Shown one piece after another: positions 44,401-52,344 of a stretch of DNA of 64,000 bases (the first letter of the stretch is position 1; each line of letters starts with the position of its first letter). This DNA comes from Denitrobaculum sp965225735 (lineage in GTDB: Bacteria; Pseudomonadota; Alphaproteobacteria; Kiloniellales; Kiloniellaceae): positions 496,001 to 560,000 of the forward strand of contig CBDDBN010000029.1 in assembly GCA_965225735.1 (NCBI GenBank). Direction: 5' to 3'. The notes beneath the pieces were generated by a model, which was not told the origin of the DNA, did not search any database, and saw nothing but the letters and a program-made list of their open reading frames with translations. A program made the translations under genes and the position numbers.

Positions 44401-45178
44401 GCGGACCGGCGAGTACGAAGATGGTTCCATCGGTGAGATCTTCATCGACATGCACAAGGAAGGTGCTGCCTTCCGCAGTCTGATGAACAACTTCGCTATC
44501 GCCATCTCGATCGGCCTTCAGTACGGCGTGCCGCTCGAGGAATACGTCGAGGCCTTCACCTTCACCCGCTTCGAGCCTTCGGGCATGGTCGAAGGCAATG
44601 ATGCCATCAAGATGGCAACCTCGATCATCGACTACATCTTCCGCGAACTGGCTATCTCCTACCTGGGCCGGAATGATCTTGCTCATGTGGAACCGACCGA
44701 CGTCATGCCTGACTCTGTAGGCCGCGGCGATCAGGAAGGAAATCTGCCGGAAGACACCCGCGAGGCCGTCGCAGAAACCGTCCGCCGCGTTGCCTCGACC
44801 GGCTACGTCCGCAATCAGTTGCTGGTCTTCAATGGCGGCAGTCAGGCCAGCTCGGCCGCGGTCGCCACCGCAAGCAACGTATCTCCCATCACCTCTTCGA
44901 CGGTCGCGCCTGCAACGGGCGGAAGCGGACCGTCGCCCGAACTCGCCGGCGCGATCCTGTCAACAGCGGAGGCTCCGAGTGGAGCGTCCACGCCTAGCGC
45001 CGCCGGTGGGGCCTCAGCCTCCACGTCCTCGTCGGATAAACGCCTGGAACGCGTGCGCGAAGCCCGCATGAAAGGCTACGAGGGCGATCCCTGTGGAGAC
45101 TGCGGCAACTTTACCCTGGTGCGCAATGGGACCTGCATGAAATGCGCGACCTGCGGCAGCACCAGCGGCTGCTCCTGA
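41420..45178 (+). CDS. nrdJ: Adenosylcobalamin-dependent (class II) ribonucleotide reductase
   Basis: A 1252-residue cytoplasmic enzyme that makes deoxyribonucleotides using B12 instead of an NrdB radical subunit, so it works with or without oxygen. The active-site N-x-C-x-E motif is N476-P-C478-S-E480; the radical-cysteine barrel and substrate loops fill residues 150-950. A Ser/Ala/Gly/Pro-rich linker (about 1145-1210) leads to a C-terminal Cys-rich zinc-ribbon-like tail (CGDCG ... CMKCATCGSTSGC) that carries the redox-active cysteines. Length is usual for the long alphaproteobacterial NrdJ. It is monocistronic with a strong terminator downstream. Confidence 0.95.
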   Translation: MRIARRFTEVGKDVYDSIEFRKTSSEIRNPDGSIVFEARDIEVPAAWSQVACDILAQKYFRKRGVPRKLTRIREDNVPAWLWRSVPDRKALEELEEDSRIGGEHSAKQVFDRLAGTWAYWGWKGGYFDAEEDARAYFDEMRYMLARQMAAPNSPQWFNTGLHWAYGIDGPGQGHYFVHFESGELVRSASAYEHPQPHACFIQSVNDDLVNENGIMDLWVREARLFKYGSGTGTNFSRLRGANENLAGGGKSSGLMSFLKIGDRAAGAIKSGGTTRRAAKMVTVDLDHPDIEDYIDWKVVEEQKVAALVTGSKTCEKYLNAVIKACHAMEGEETGEISLDPQKNPVLKKAIRAARKALVPDNAIQRTVQYAGQGYTSIEFKTYDTDWDSDAYLTVSGQNSNNSVRAPNGFFEAVANDGDWALLRRTDGGVAKTIKARDLWDKIAQAAWACADPGIQYDTTINEWHTCPVSGRINGSNPCSEYMFLDDTACNLASLNLMTFRHEDGRFDVPSYEHATRLWTLTLEISVLMAQFPSKEIAQLSYAYRTLGLGYANIGGLLMAAGIAYDSDEGRALCGALTATMTGVAYATSAEMAGELGTFPGFEENREEMLRVIRNHRRAAHGHSDNYEELSVLPVPLDADNCSDKVLLKAAKRAWDDALSKGEKYGFRNAQTTVIAPTGTIGLVMDCDTTGIEPDFAIVKFKKLAGGGYFKIINRTVPEALETLGYDDGQIEEIVGYAVGHGTLVGAPGVNHESLRAKGFTESALQAVEASLGSAFDIKFTFNKWTLGEEFCTKVLGFTEEQLDDVSFEMLSALGFTKADVEAANTYCTGAMTLEGAPGLKDEHLPVFDCANACGRIGKRFLSAESHIRMMAAAQPFISGAISKTINMPNQASVDDCKDAYMLSWRLGLKANALYRDGSKLSQPLSTAILEFDEDEDEETLAEQVAEAPTNQRAEIVAERIIERIIERQTERAKLPERRKGYTQKAIVGGHKVYLRTGEYEDGSIGEIFIDMHKEGAAFRSLMNNFAIAISIGLQYGVPLEEYVEAFTFTRFEPSGMVEGNDAIKMATSIIDYIFRELAISYLGRNDLAHVEPTDVMPDSVGRGDQEGNLPEDTREAVAETVRRVASTGYVRNQLLVFNGGSQASSAAVATASNVSPITSSTVAPATGGSGPSPELAGAILSTAEAPSGASTPSAAGGASASTSSSDKRLERVREARMKGYEGDPCGDCGNFTLVRNGTCMKCATCGSTSGCS

Positions 45179-45255
45179 GCCAGCCACTCGGGAACAGCCA
45201 GTCAGGCCATCGTTTTCCGGCCTGACAGCTCAGAAATGAGTTCTCCCTGTCAACT

Positions 45256-45292
45256 TCGGGGTGCCTAGCCAAGGCACCCCGATTTTCTTTTT
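45256..45292 (+). terminator. Rho-independent terminator of nrdJ
   Basis: A 10-11-bp perfect stem (CGGGGTGCC and GGCACCCCG with flanking T-A pairs) with a small loop, followed by TTTTCTTTTT. It lies 78 bases after the nrdJ stop. A weaker 8-bp hairpin without a U-tract precedes it at 45201-45226. Confidence 0.85.
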
Positions 45293-45410
45293 GGACTTGG
45301 GCAAATCGTGGCATTGGCGACACGGTGCCGCCATATTTTGGTCTCTTAGCTGAGCAACACTCCGCGCATATTTTTCAATTTCTTTTTTTATCACGAGCAC
45401 GGATGGATTT

Positions 45411-47177
45411 ATGAGCTCGAACGATTCTTCCGCCGGACCACAAACGGAACGGCTCCCAAAACTATGGGCAGCGCTATTTCTTCTGACCGGGATCTTTTCC
45501 GGACTCTTCACGCATTTGAGCATCGAACACATCGACGATGTCGCGCTGTCCTTTGCCCTCTCACAGGGCTTCCTGCTTGGCCCTCTTTTGTTTTTGTTGG
45601 GCGTTCGTCCTGGGAAAGTCATAGCGACGGCGGTCTTCGCGAGTGTAGCGGTACTTTGCCTTGGGCTACTCGCCTCTACGTCGATCTATCGTTTCGGTCT
45701 TGAATTGTCGGAGAGCGCAGGGCTGCTATTCCTTCTGGCGGGCCAGGCGATCATCTTTACCTACATTCTCCTGCCCTTTTTTCAAACCTGGCTGGACGAC
45801 GGCGATTTCTCCTTTTCTTACGAAAGACTGTTCGTTCATTCCTGGAATAACGGACTGCTCGCTCTGGTCGGCCTCACCTTCATGTGGCTGTTCTGGTTGA
45901 TTCTCTTTCTTTTTGCTCTTCTGTTTCAAACAGTTGGCATCGAAGCGATGATACAGCTGCTCAGCGAACCCCTGTTCGATGTTCCAGCTAAAGCCGGAGC
46001 CACCGCGCTGGGCATATTCATTGCCCGCGATCACTCGCGGATCGTCGCGGCGCTCAGGGGCATCCTTTTCTCCCTCCTCTCTGTACTGAACCCGGTCTTC
46101 TTGATTCTGGCTGTCGGGTTTCTGATCGCACTCTCTGTCGGCGGCTTTGAGAAGCTGTCCGATGTTGTCAGCGCTTCCGCCACGATCCTGTCCCTCATCA
46201 CCATCGGAGTCGTCCTGAGCAATGCCGTCTTTCGCGACGGCAGCGATGCCTTCGCGGCGAATCGCTGGCTTCGCATTGCCACCATGGCATTGCTGCCCGT
46301 TTTACTCTGTTTCGTTGGCTTTGCTTACTACGCCATTCATCTCCGCATTTCCGATTACGGGCTCACGCCGGATCGTATTTGGATCGCGGTTGGCACCGGA
46401 ATTCTCGCGCTCTACGCAATCGCATATGTCGTCTCTCTCCTGTTCCGTGATCGCTGGATGTCCTTTTGCCGGCGTGCCAATGTCTACATTGCCCTGATCG
46501 TCGCGACGATCGCGCTCGCAATGCAAACCCCGTTCGCGGATCCCTTCGTCCTCAGCGCCAAAAGCCAGTATGAACGTTTGGTCAGTGGCACCGCAGATGC
46601 CGAGACCTTCGATTATGGTTTTCTCAAGTTTGGACTGGGCGCCCCCGGGCGCGAGGCCTTGGAGCGCATCCGCGAAGATTCGGGTGTCGCGAAGCGTGAT
46701 ATCGTTGTCGCGCAGCTCGACTTGCTCGCAGAAACCCAGCACGAGAGCCAGTGGAGACAGCAAGTTCACGACAGCGCGTCGCAGAGCCAGTCCAGCGTTC
46801 TGGGCGACCCCGATCGCATGACGCTGGTGCCATCTGACCTTCAACTGCCGGAAGATCTTCTGGCGGCAAATCTGCCGAACCTCAACTCCACACTGAGGCG
46901 TTGCGGAGAAGCCGGCGATCTGAACTGTATCGTCAGCACACTCGATCTGACCGACAGTCCCGGAGACGAAGTTATCTTCGCAACACGAGATTCAGGTAAG
47001 TACATCAGCATCTACATCTTGGAGCAGAAGCTTGAGGGATGGCGCTCGCTCAACCTTGTATACAGCGTGACAGGTTCGGTTCTTTGGGAGGATCTGAAAT
47101 CTGGAAAACTCTCGGCGGTACCGGCCAACTTCCGCGATTTGAAAGTTGGTGATCAGGTCATCCGATACCGTGAATGA
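45411..47177 (+). CDS. DUF4153-like polytopic membrane protein
   Basis: A 588-residue inner-membrane protein. About 11-12 hydrophobic helices fill residues 18-370, arranged like the DUF4153 family (segments RLFVHSWNNGLLALVGLTFMWLFW and VLSNAVFRDG). The C-terminal approximately 210 residues are soluble and probably periplasmic, with a moderately charged alpha/beta-type composition and two Cys (RRCGEAGDLNC). No transport or enzyme motif is evident. It is transcribed alone after the nrdJ terminator. Function unknown. Confidence 0.75.
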   Translation: MSSNDSSAGPQTERLPKLWAALFLLTGIFSGLFTHLSIEHIDDVALSFALSQGFLLGPLLFLLGVRPGKVIATAVFASVAVLCLGLLASTSIYRFGLELSESAGLLFLLAGQAIIFTYILLPFFQTWLDDGDFSFSYERLFVHSWNNGLLALVGLTFMWLFWLILFLFALLFQTVGIEAMIQLLSEPLFDVPAKAGATALGIFIARDHSRIVAALRGILFSLLSVLNPVFLILAVGFLIALSVGGFEKLSDVVSASATILSLITIGVVLSNAVFRDGSDAFAANRWLRIATMALLPVLLCFVGFAYYAIHLRISDYGLTPDRIWIAVGTGILALYAIAYVVSLLFRDRWMSFCRRANVYIALIVATIALAMQTPFADPFVLSAKSQYERLVSGTADAETFDYGFLKFGLGAPGREALERIREDSGVAKRDIVVAQLDLLAETQHESQWRQQVHDSASQSQSSVLGDPDRMTLVPSDLQLPEDLLAANLPNLNSTLRRCGEAGDLNCIVSTLDLTDSPGDEVIFATRDSGKYISIYILEQKLEGWRSLNLVYSVTGSVLWEDLKSGKLSAVPANFRDLKVGDQVIRYRE

Positions 47178-47279
47178 TCACGTAGAGTTGCGTTACTGCG
47201 CAATGCTGGCGAAGCGATGTCTTGATCCGCTATAACTCCTCCCCCAAAGTTTAACTCTATCAGGTGAGGAAGAGACTCC

Positions 47280-47747
47280 ATGGCGGGACAGATTGATGCG
47301 CGTTTGGCTGAATTGGGAATCGAGATCCCGGAAGCGGCCGCGCCGGTGGCGAATTACGTAGGCTACGTGATCAGCGGCAAGACGGTTTACGTCTCCGGTC
47401 AGGTGACCTTGAAGGACGGCGCGTTTCAGTACCAGGGCAAGCTGGGCGACTCGGTCTCGCTGGAAGACGGCGTGGCCGCGGCGCGGCTCTGCGGCATCAA
47501 CATTATTGCGCAGCTCAAGGCAGCCTGCGGCGGCGATCTGGACAAGATCAAACGGGTTGTTCGCCTGGGCGGGTACGTGAACTCCACTCCCGACTTCGCC
47601 GATCAACCGAAGGTCATCAACGGCGCTTCGGATCTCATGGTCGAGGTTTTCGGCGACAAGGGCCGCCACTGCCGTGCGGCTGTCTCGGCCGGTGCCCTGC
47701 CCATGGGTGTGGCCGTCGAGGTCGAAGCGACAGCCGAACTCGAATAG
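47280..47747 (+). CDS. RidA-family (YjgF/YER057c) protein
   Basis: A 155-residue trimeric enamine/imine deaminase-type protein. It starts MAGQIDARLAELGIEIPEAAAPVANYVGYVISGKTVYVSGQVTL, and the late GALPMGVAVEVEATAELE is the RidA C-terminal strand. The Arg that binds substrate carboxylate in active RidA proteins, usually near residue 105, is not obvious at its usual place (KGRHCRAAVSAGALP offers a candidate). It sits 58 bases before a glutamine-synthetase-family gene. Confidence 0.85.
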   Translation: MAGQIDARLAELGIEIPEAAAPVANYVGYVISGKTVYVSGQVTLKDGAFQYQGKLGDSVSLEDGVAAARLCGINIIAQLKAACGGDLDKIKRVVRLGGYVNSTPDFADQPKVINGASDLMVEVFGDKGRHCRAAVSAGALPMGVAVEVEATAELE

Positions 47748-47805
47748 ACTTCCAGTCAGCCGCGCGGAACGGCAGGTCTTGACCCGGCGTCTCCCGCGCG
47801 GCTGA

Positions 47806-49194
47806 ATGGCGATTATGCCCGATACCACGACCAATTTGACGCCGGAAGCCGCCGAGTTCCTGACGCGCCATCCGGACACCCGGTACCTCGATGCGATCTT
47901 TCCCGATCTCGCTGGGGTGATCCGCGGCAAGCGCTATCCCATGTCGGAATTCGGCAAGGTCATGGCGAACGGTCTCGCCTTTCCGGCTTCCGTCTTTATG
48001 CTCGACAGCCTGGGGCAGAGTCACGATCCGGCAGGGCTCGGCTTTTCCGACGGCGACCCCGATCGCGTCGCCAAGATCGTACCCGGAAGCCTCTTGCCGG
48101 TCACCTGGGCGCAACAGCCGGGCGCGCAGGCGCTGATCACCCTCAAGGAAGCCGACGGCAGCCCCTACCCCTTCGAGCCTCGCAACATCCTTCTCTCGGT
48201 GCTGGAACGGCTGAAGGAGCTGGGTCTGAAACCCGTGGTCGCCTTCGAACTGGAGTTTTATCTTTTCGATTGGGAGCGTGACATCGAAGGCGCGCCTCAG
48301 CCACCAGTCAATCCTCTGACAAACCAGCGTGACCGTGGCACGCAGGTCTACGGCATGGACAACCTCGATGGCTTCGCCCTGTTCATGGAAGAGGTTACCG
48401 CGGCCTGCGCGGCGCAGGGCATCGCGACCGGGGCGATCACCTCGGAGTATGCGCCGGGCCAGTTCGAGATCAATCTGCATCATCTGGACGACGCCATGAA
48501 GGCCGCGGATCACTGCGTCTTCTTCAAGCGCGTGGTCAAGGGCGTCGCCCGCAAGCACGGCTATCAGGCCAGCTTCATGGCCAAGCCTTTCCTGGAACAG
48601 GCCGGCAGCGGCCTGCATATGCACATCTCGCTGTTGGACGACCAGGGCCGTAATATCTTCGACGGCGGCGCCGATACACCGGCGAGCCCGCGCTTGCTGC
48701 ATGCATTGGGCGGAATCCTGGAGATGCTGCCCGAGGCCATGGCCTTCATCGCTCCCAACGTCAATTCTTTCCGGCGTTACAAACCCGACATCTTTGTGCC
48801 GATCCGCCGTTGCTGGGGTTACGAGAACCGCTCAGTGGCTCTGCGCATCCCGCTCGGTCCGGGCCCGGCCCGGCGGATCGAACATCGCATGGCCGGTGCG
48901 GATGCCAATCCCTACCTGACTCTCGCGACGGCCTTGGCCGGTATTCATCATGGTCTAACCCAGCAGAAAGACCCTGGCACATCGGCGGAGGGCAATGCCG
49001 GTCACGCCTACGATCCGGACATCCCCTTCCGGCCGCGCCGGGCTCTTGAGCGTCTCGACGGACAGACCCTGCTCGGCGACTACTTTGGCCAGAACTATCT
49101 GGAAGCTTATGCTGCCTGTAAGCATGCGGAGCTCGACCGCTTCGAAAGCACCATCAGCCGAACCGAGTACGACTGGTATCTCCAGTCGGATTGA
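47806..49194 (+). CDS. Glutamine-synthetase-family ligase (gamma-glutamylpolyamine synthetase type)
   Basis: A 462-residue ATP-dependent ligase of the GS fold. The metal and nucleotide motifs are AFELEFYLFD, the glutamate-loop segment SEYAPGQFEINLHH, MAKPFLEQAGSGLHMHISL, and the arginine-rich RRIEHRMAGADANPYLTLA. It lacks the adenylylation segment and resembles PuuA-like enzymes that gamma-glutamylate amines, which would connect with the polyamine importer at 3863-8155. Which amine it uses is inference. The ATG at 47806 or, three codons later, at 47815 are both possible starts. Confidence 0.85.
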   Translation: MAIMPDTTTNLTPEAAEFLTRHPDTRYLDAIFPDLAGVIRGKRYPMSEFGKVMANGLAFPASVFMLDSLGQSHDPAGLGFSDGDPDRVAKIVPGSLLPVTWAQQPGAQALITLKEADGSPYPFEPRNILLSVLERLKELGLKPVVAFELEFYLFDWERDIEGAPQPPVNPLTNQRDRGTQVYGMDNLDGFALFMEEVTAACAAQGIATGAITSEYAPGQFEINLHHLDDAMKAADHCVFFKRVVKGVARKHGYQASFMAKPFLEQAGSGLHMHISLLDDQGRNIFDGGADTPASPRLLHALGGILEMLPEAMAFIAPNVNSFRRYKPDIFVPIRRCWGYENRSVALRIPLGPGPARRIEHRMAGADANPYLTLATALAGIHHGLTQQKDPGTSAEGNAGHAYDPDIPFRPRRALERLDGQTLLGDYFGQNYLEAYAACKHAELDRFESTISRTEYDWYLQSD

Positions 49195-49203
49195 GGGGGC
49201 GCC

Positions 49204-49821
49204 TTATTCGCCGATCAGGCCGCGCAGAGTCGCGAGGTCGACGGGCGCAAGTTTGATGCCCTCCGGCACTTCGAATAGAGCGGCATCCTGCGGACCGCGC
49301 TCGATGTTGCTTTGGATCAAGCGATAGTCCCCCCGCACGTCGGATGCCTCTGCCTGAACGGGGATGCCGTCGTCGGTCAGCCAGAGTGTCAGTGTGTAGG
49401 GCTCCTTGGCCTCGAGCCGCTCGACGTCGTATTTCGTCGCCGACAGGCCGTTCACCGTCTCTTTGCCCAAGGCTTTGGGCTTCAGGCGCGCAAAGTGCGA
49501 GAGATCCGGCAGGGACTCGTGCTGCTGCAGGGTCAGTTCCATCCCGATCCCCATCACGGGTAGGAGATACACGACGCGCTTGCGGTCGGGTTGCAGAATC
49601 AGGACCTGCGGAATGCCACCGATCTGGAACTCACGGCGCTCCTTTCCCTGATGGTGGAAAATCTTTGAGGGAAAGCGACGATCGTTGATCTGAAACACCG
49701 CATCCGCCGAATAGGATGCCTGGCGTGTGGGAATCTCCGCCGCGTGGCTGGCGGCGAACCCCGACAACAGGGTTGCGGCAAGCAAAGTCAGTCCCACAAG
49801 TTGTCTATACAAGCTTCCCAT
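49204..49821 (-). CDS. Secreted LolA/DUF4412-like periplasmic protein
   Basis: A 205-residue precursor with a signal peptide (MGSLYRQLVGLTLLAATLLSGFAASHA). The mature part has repeated beta-strand patterns (YSADAVFQINDRRFPSKIFHHQGKERREFQIGGIPQVLILQPDRKRVVYLLP), reminiscent of the half-barrel fold of LolA-type outer-membrane lipoprotein-sorting proteins or DUF4412. The ATG at 49821 has GAGGAG upstream; an earlier in-frame start is unlikely. It converges on the ligase gene with 9 bases between. Function unknown. Confidence 0.65.
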   Translation of the reverse strand: MGSLYRQLVGLTLLAATLLSGFAASHAAEIPTRQASYSADAVFQINDRRFPSKIFHHQGKERREFQIGGIPQVLILQPDRKRVVYLLPVMGIGMELTLQQHESLPDLSHFARLKPKALGKETVNGLSATKYDVERLEAKEPYTLTLWLTDDGIPVQAEASDVRGDYRLIQSNIERGPQDAALFEVPEGIKLAPVDLATLRGLIGE

Positions 49822-49959
49822 CCACTCCTCTTCAGCTTCGCCAGCAAGAATCACATCCATGGCATCTGGTCAAAAAACTGTGGCAATACCATGTTCTAAC
49901 AGGCCGCCAGAGCCTAGACTAACGCCTCAAGAATCGTGTCATGAAAACAGGATCCCGCC

Positions 49960-51114
49960 TTGCCCGACGGAAGCGATAGAATTGCCATCGCGGTCCACTC
50001 CCGGATCTCGGAAGTTCCCTGGGCGCAATGGGACGCCTGCGCCGGTGACAATCCTTTTGTCAGCCATGCCTTTCTCAATGCCCTGGAAGAAAGCGGCTCC
50101 GCCTGCGCCGAGACCGGTTGGCAGCCTCAACACCTGACCATCACAGACGAAAGCGGCCGCCTCGCCGGCGCTGTGCCGCTATACCTGAAAAGCCACTCTT
50201 ACGGCGAATATATCTTCGACTGGAGCTGGGCAGATGCCTACCACCGTGCCGGCGGTGCCTACTATCCCAAGCTTCAGGTCTGCGTCCCCTTCACCCCTGC
50301 GACCGGACCGCGCCTTCTACTGCGTCCCGATTGCGATCAAACAACGATCCGCAACGGCCTCATTGCCGGCATGATTGAGCTGGGCCGCCGGCACGATGTC
50401 TCTTCCCTTCACATCACCTTTCCGAACCGAGACCAGTGGGATCAGTTGGGTGAGGCCGGCCTGCTGCAGCGGATCGGACTGCAGTATCACTGGCAGAACC
50501 GGGACTACGGCAGCTTCGACGATTTCCTTGCCGATCTTGCCTCCCGCAAACGCAAGGCGATCAAGAAAGAACGCCGCAAGGTCGCCGAGAGCGGCATTGT
50601 TCTCAAGGCGCTAACCGGCGACGAGATCACGCCGCTGCATTGGGACAAGTTCTACGGCTTCTATCTCGCAACCAGCGACAAGAAATGGGGCCAGGCTTAC
50701 CTGACCCGCGAATTCTTCGACCGCATCGGCGCCAGCCTCGCCGAACGCGTCGTGCTCATGATCGCCGAGGACGAGGGTGAAATCGTCGCCGGTGCCCTCA
50801 ACCTCAAAAGCGACGATACGCTTTACGGCCGCAACTGGGGCTGCCACGGCAACTACCGCTTCCTGCACTTCGAGGCCTGCTACTACCAGGCCATCGACTA
50901 TGCCATCGAGCACGGTCTGAAATTCGTTGAGGCCGGCGCCCAGGGCGAACACAAAATCCAGCGCGGATACTTGCCGGTCGAAACCTACAGCGCCCACTGG
51001 ATCCGCGATCCTGGCTTCAATGATGCCATCGCGGACTTTTTACAGCGGGAGAGCGCGTCAGTGCGGCGTGATATCGAAGCGCTGGGGGAATACAGCCCGT
51101 TTAAGAGCGAGTAG
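49960..51114 (+). CDS. DUF482/FemAB-like GNAT-fold protein
   Basis: A 384-residue protein of the family annotated as peptidogalycan-biosynthesis or DUF482 GNAT N-acyltransferases. It has NPFVSHAFLNALEESGS and QPQHLTITDESGRLAGAVPLYLKSHSYGEYIFDWSWADAYHRAGGAYYPKLQVCVPFTPATGPRLL near the start, and in the C-terminal half KFVEAGAQGEHKIQRGY, a strongly conserved block. Translation appears to begin with TTG at 49960, with ACAGGA upstream; a 12-codon out-of-frame ATG reading frame (49941) precedes it. Exact acyl donor and acceptor are unknown. It converges on the accessory islet at 51101, overlapping it by 14 bases. Confidence 0.8.
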   Translation: MPDGSDRIAIAVHSRISEVPWAQWDACAGDNPFVSHAFLNALEESGSACAETGWQPQHLTITDESGRLAGAVPLYLKSHSYGEYIFDWSWADAYHRAGGAYYPKLQVCVPFTPATGPRLLLRPDCDQTTIRNGLIAGMIELGRRHDVSSLHITFPNRDQWDQLGEAGLLQRIGLQYHWQNRDYGSFDDFLADLASRKRKAIKKERRKVAESGIVLKALTGDEITPLHWDKFYGFYLATSDKKWGQAYLTREFFDRIGASLAERVVLMIAEDEGEIVAGALNLKSDDTLYGRNWGCHGNYRFLHFEACYYQAIDYAIEHGLKFVEAGAQGEHKIQRGYLPVETYSAHWIRDPGFNDAIADFLQRESASVRRDIEALGEYSPFKSE

Positions 51115-51541
51115 CCTCCCGCTCGATAAGCGATCCTGCAATCACCAGACTGTTGTGGTGCGTATCGAAGATGCACCAGTCCCCGGCTTCACCTACCAAA
51201 AGGTATTCGAAGAACCATTGCTCACCGATGACATGAAGGATTTCCGATAGCGGCCCTTTGAATGCCGGCCAAGGCGGTGGATTGTCATCCGTGACGAGCA
51301 TCGTCACGACCGACGCAGGATCGAGCATACTGGCGATCTTCTCGAGGCCAGCTTCTTCGCCATAGTTGAGAGTTCTTGAAGGCACCTTTAAGGCTTCCCA
51401 CCACCAGATGCGATTTGGGTCTGCAACGAATTCCTGCGCAACCCGATCTGTCAATCTGCTGGCCTCCAAAGCGGTCAGTTCTTTGACCGTCGGAACCTCA
51501 TTCGCAACCGCTCTGATCGCGGTCTTAAGCTCGTTGGACAT
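51101..51541 (-). CDS. Hypothetical small acidic protein, candidate immunity protein
   Basis: A 146-residue cytoplasmic protein without signal or membrane segment: PNRIWWWEALKVPSRTLNYGEEAGLEKIASMLDPASVVTMLVTDD, then FEYLLVGEAGDWCIFDTHHNSLVIAG. The compact Trp-rich, acidic composition and the F-D-T-H-H-N ending resemble small immunity-type families seen beside polymorphic toxins (possibly DUF6756-like, which I cannot confirm). Its start follows the stop of the 51542 gene directly. It ends inside the 3' end of the convergent DUF482 gene. It is the last gene of the islet that begins with the deaminase-like toxin. Confidence 0.6.
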   Translation of the reverse strand: MSNELKTAIRAVANEVPTVKELTALEASRLTDRVAQEFVADPNRIWWWEALKVPSRTLNYGEEAGLEKIASMLDPASVVTMLVTDDNPPPWPAFKGPLSEILHVIGEQWFFEYLLVGEAGDWCIFDTHHNSLVIAGSLIEREATRS

Positions 51542-51898
51542 TCAAAATAGCTCCAGAGCACTGTAGGAAACGAAGCGCCGAACGCTGTCCATGAATGTTC
51601 CCCAACGTACCGAACTTTCGGATACCAACCCGTCATTCACACCCTCGGCTTGGCCCACACATCGACCGGCGGGACGAAGCCAGAGCAGCAATTCATCGAC
51701 AGGCCTGATTCCCGCATAGGAAGCGTAAGCTACGTCGTCACGTTCCAGGACTTCGGCGTTGAAGCCTTCGCCCGACGAAGTCGCCAGGTCAGAAACGGTC
51801 GATGGCGCGAGAAAGCGTCCAGGCCGGCGCCCCGTGAGAAGCTTACGGGCCTCCGGGCTCCCCCGTGCGGTGTGCCGATCGTAACCAGCGCGCGACAA
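51542..51898 (-). CDS. Hypothetical protein or orphan toxin/immunity module
   Basis: About 118 residues, with a TTG start at 51898 that has no clear ribosome site; the frame stays open further upstream toward the preceding immunity gene. It has TARGSPEARKLLTGRRPGRFLAP near the N-terminus and an acidic middle (GEGFNAEVLERDDVAYASYAG), then VDELLLWLRPAGRC and the end VRRFVSYSALELF. Its stop abuts the start of the next gene, so both are one unit. It is more G+C-rich than the gene before it. It could be a second immunity protein or a detached toxin tip (orphan module). I recognise no family. Confidence 0.5.
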   Translation of the reverse strand: MSRAGYDRHTARGSPEARKLLTGRRPGRFLAPSTVSDLATSSGEGFNAEVLERDDVAYASYAGIRPVDELLLWLRPAGRCVGQAEGVNDGLVSESSVRWGTFMDSVRRFVSYSALELF

Positions 51899-51927
51899 AT
51901 TCAGATGTGAGTTTGTTTCAGTAGACC

Positions 51928-52344
51928 TTAAAGACCCAAATATTCTGCGCGTTCCTGATAATATCCGTAAATTTCAGGCAGCGACTCTAAAACTGGATCA
52001 GGTAGCGGTCCATACTTACATTGCTCAGCCACGATCCTTGCGACAAAACCACAAGCGTAACTCGCCAGATCTAATGCCGCCGATACCGCCTCGTCGTTTT
52101 TCACCCGCTCGTAAAGGGCACTGAAGTCATGAGCCATTTCGGGATCATCGAGAAAGTTGATTAATTGCGGCAATTTCTCATGCCTTCCACTCAGCACTTC
52201 ATAACCTAACGCAAGGTTCTGTTGTACTTCCGCCTTTACGTCGCCGAAAGCTGTTTGCAGTGTCCATGCTGCAGACGCAACGTCTAGCAGCATCCGCGCT
52301 TGAGCAGGTTCGGGTTGGTCAGAAAACTCACTCCACTCAATCAA
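51928..52344 (-). CDS. Probable immunity protein of the deaminase-like toxin
   Basis: About 138 residues from a TTG at 52344 with GGAGG eight bases upstream. The start overlaps the toxin stop, so translation of both is coupled; GTG at 52359 is an alternative. The protein is soluble, acidic and mostly helical (FSDQPEPAQARMLLDVASAAWTLQTAFGDVKAEVQQNLALGYEVLSG ... FSALYERVKNDEAVSAALDLASYACGFVARIVAEQ), with no signal peptide. Position right behind a polymorphic toxin, in the same direction, is the classical immunity-gene location. The family is not recognised. Base composition is more A+T-rich than the flanking core genes, as is the toxin tip. Confidence 0.65.
   Translation of the reverse strand: MIEWSEFSDQPEPAQARMLLDVASAAWTLQTAFGDVKAEVQQNLALGYEVLSGRHEKLPQLINFLDDPEMAHDFSALYERVKNDEAVSAALDLASYACGFVARIVAEQCKYGPLPDPVLESLPEIYGYYQERAEYLGL

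Noticed and set aside
45201..45226. 8-bp hairpin just after nrdJ as terminator
   Set aside because: No U-tract follows; the stronger hairpin with U-run at 45256-45292 is the better terminator.
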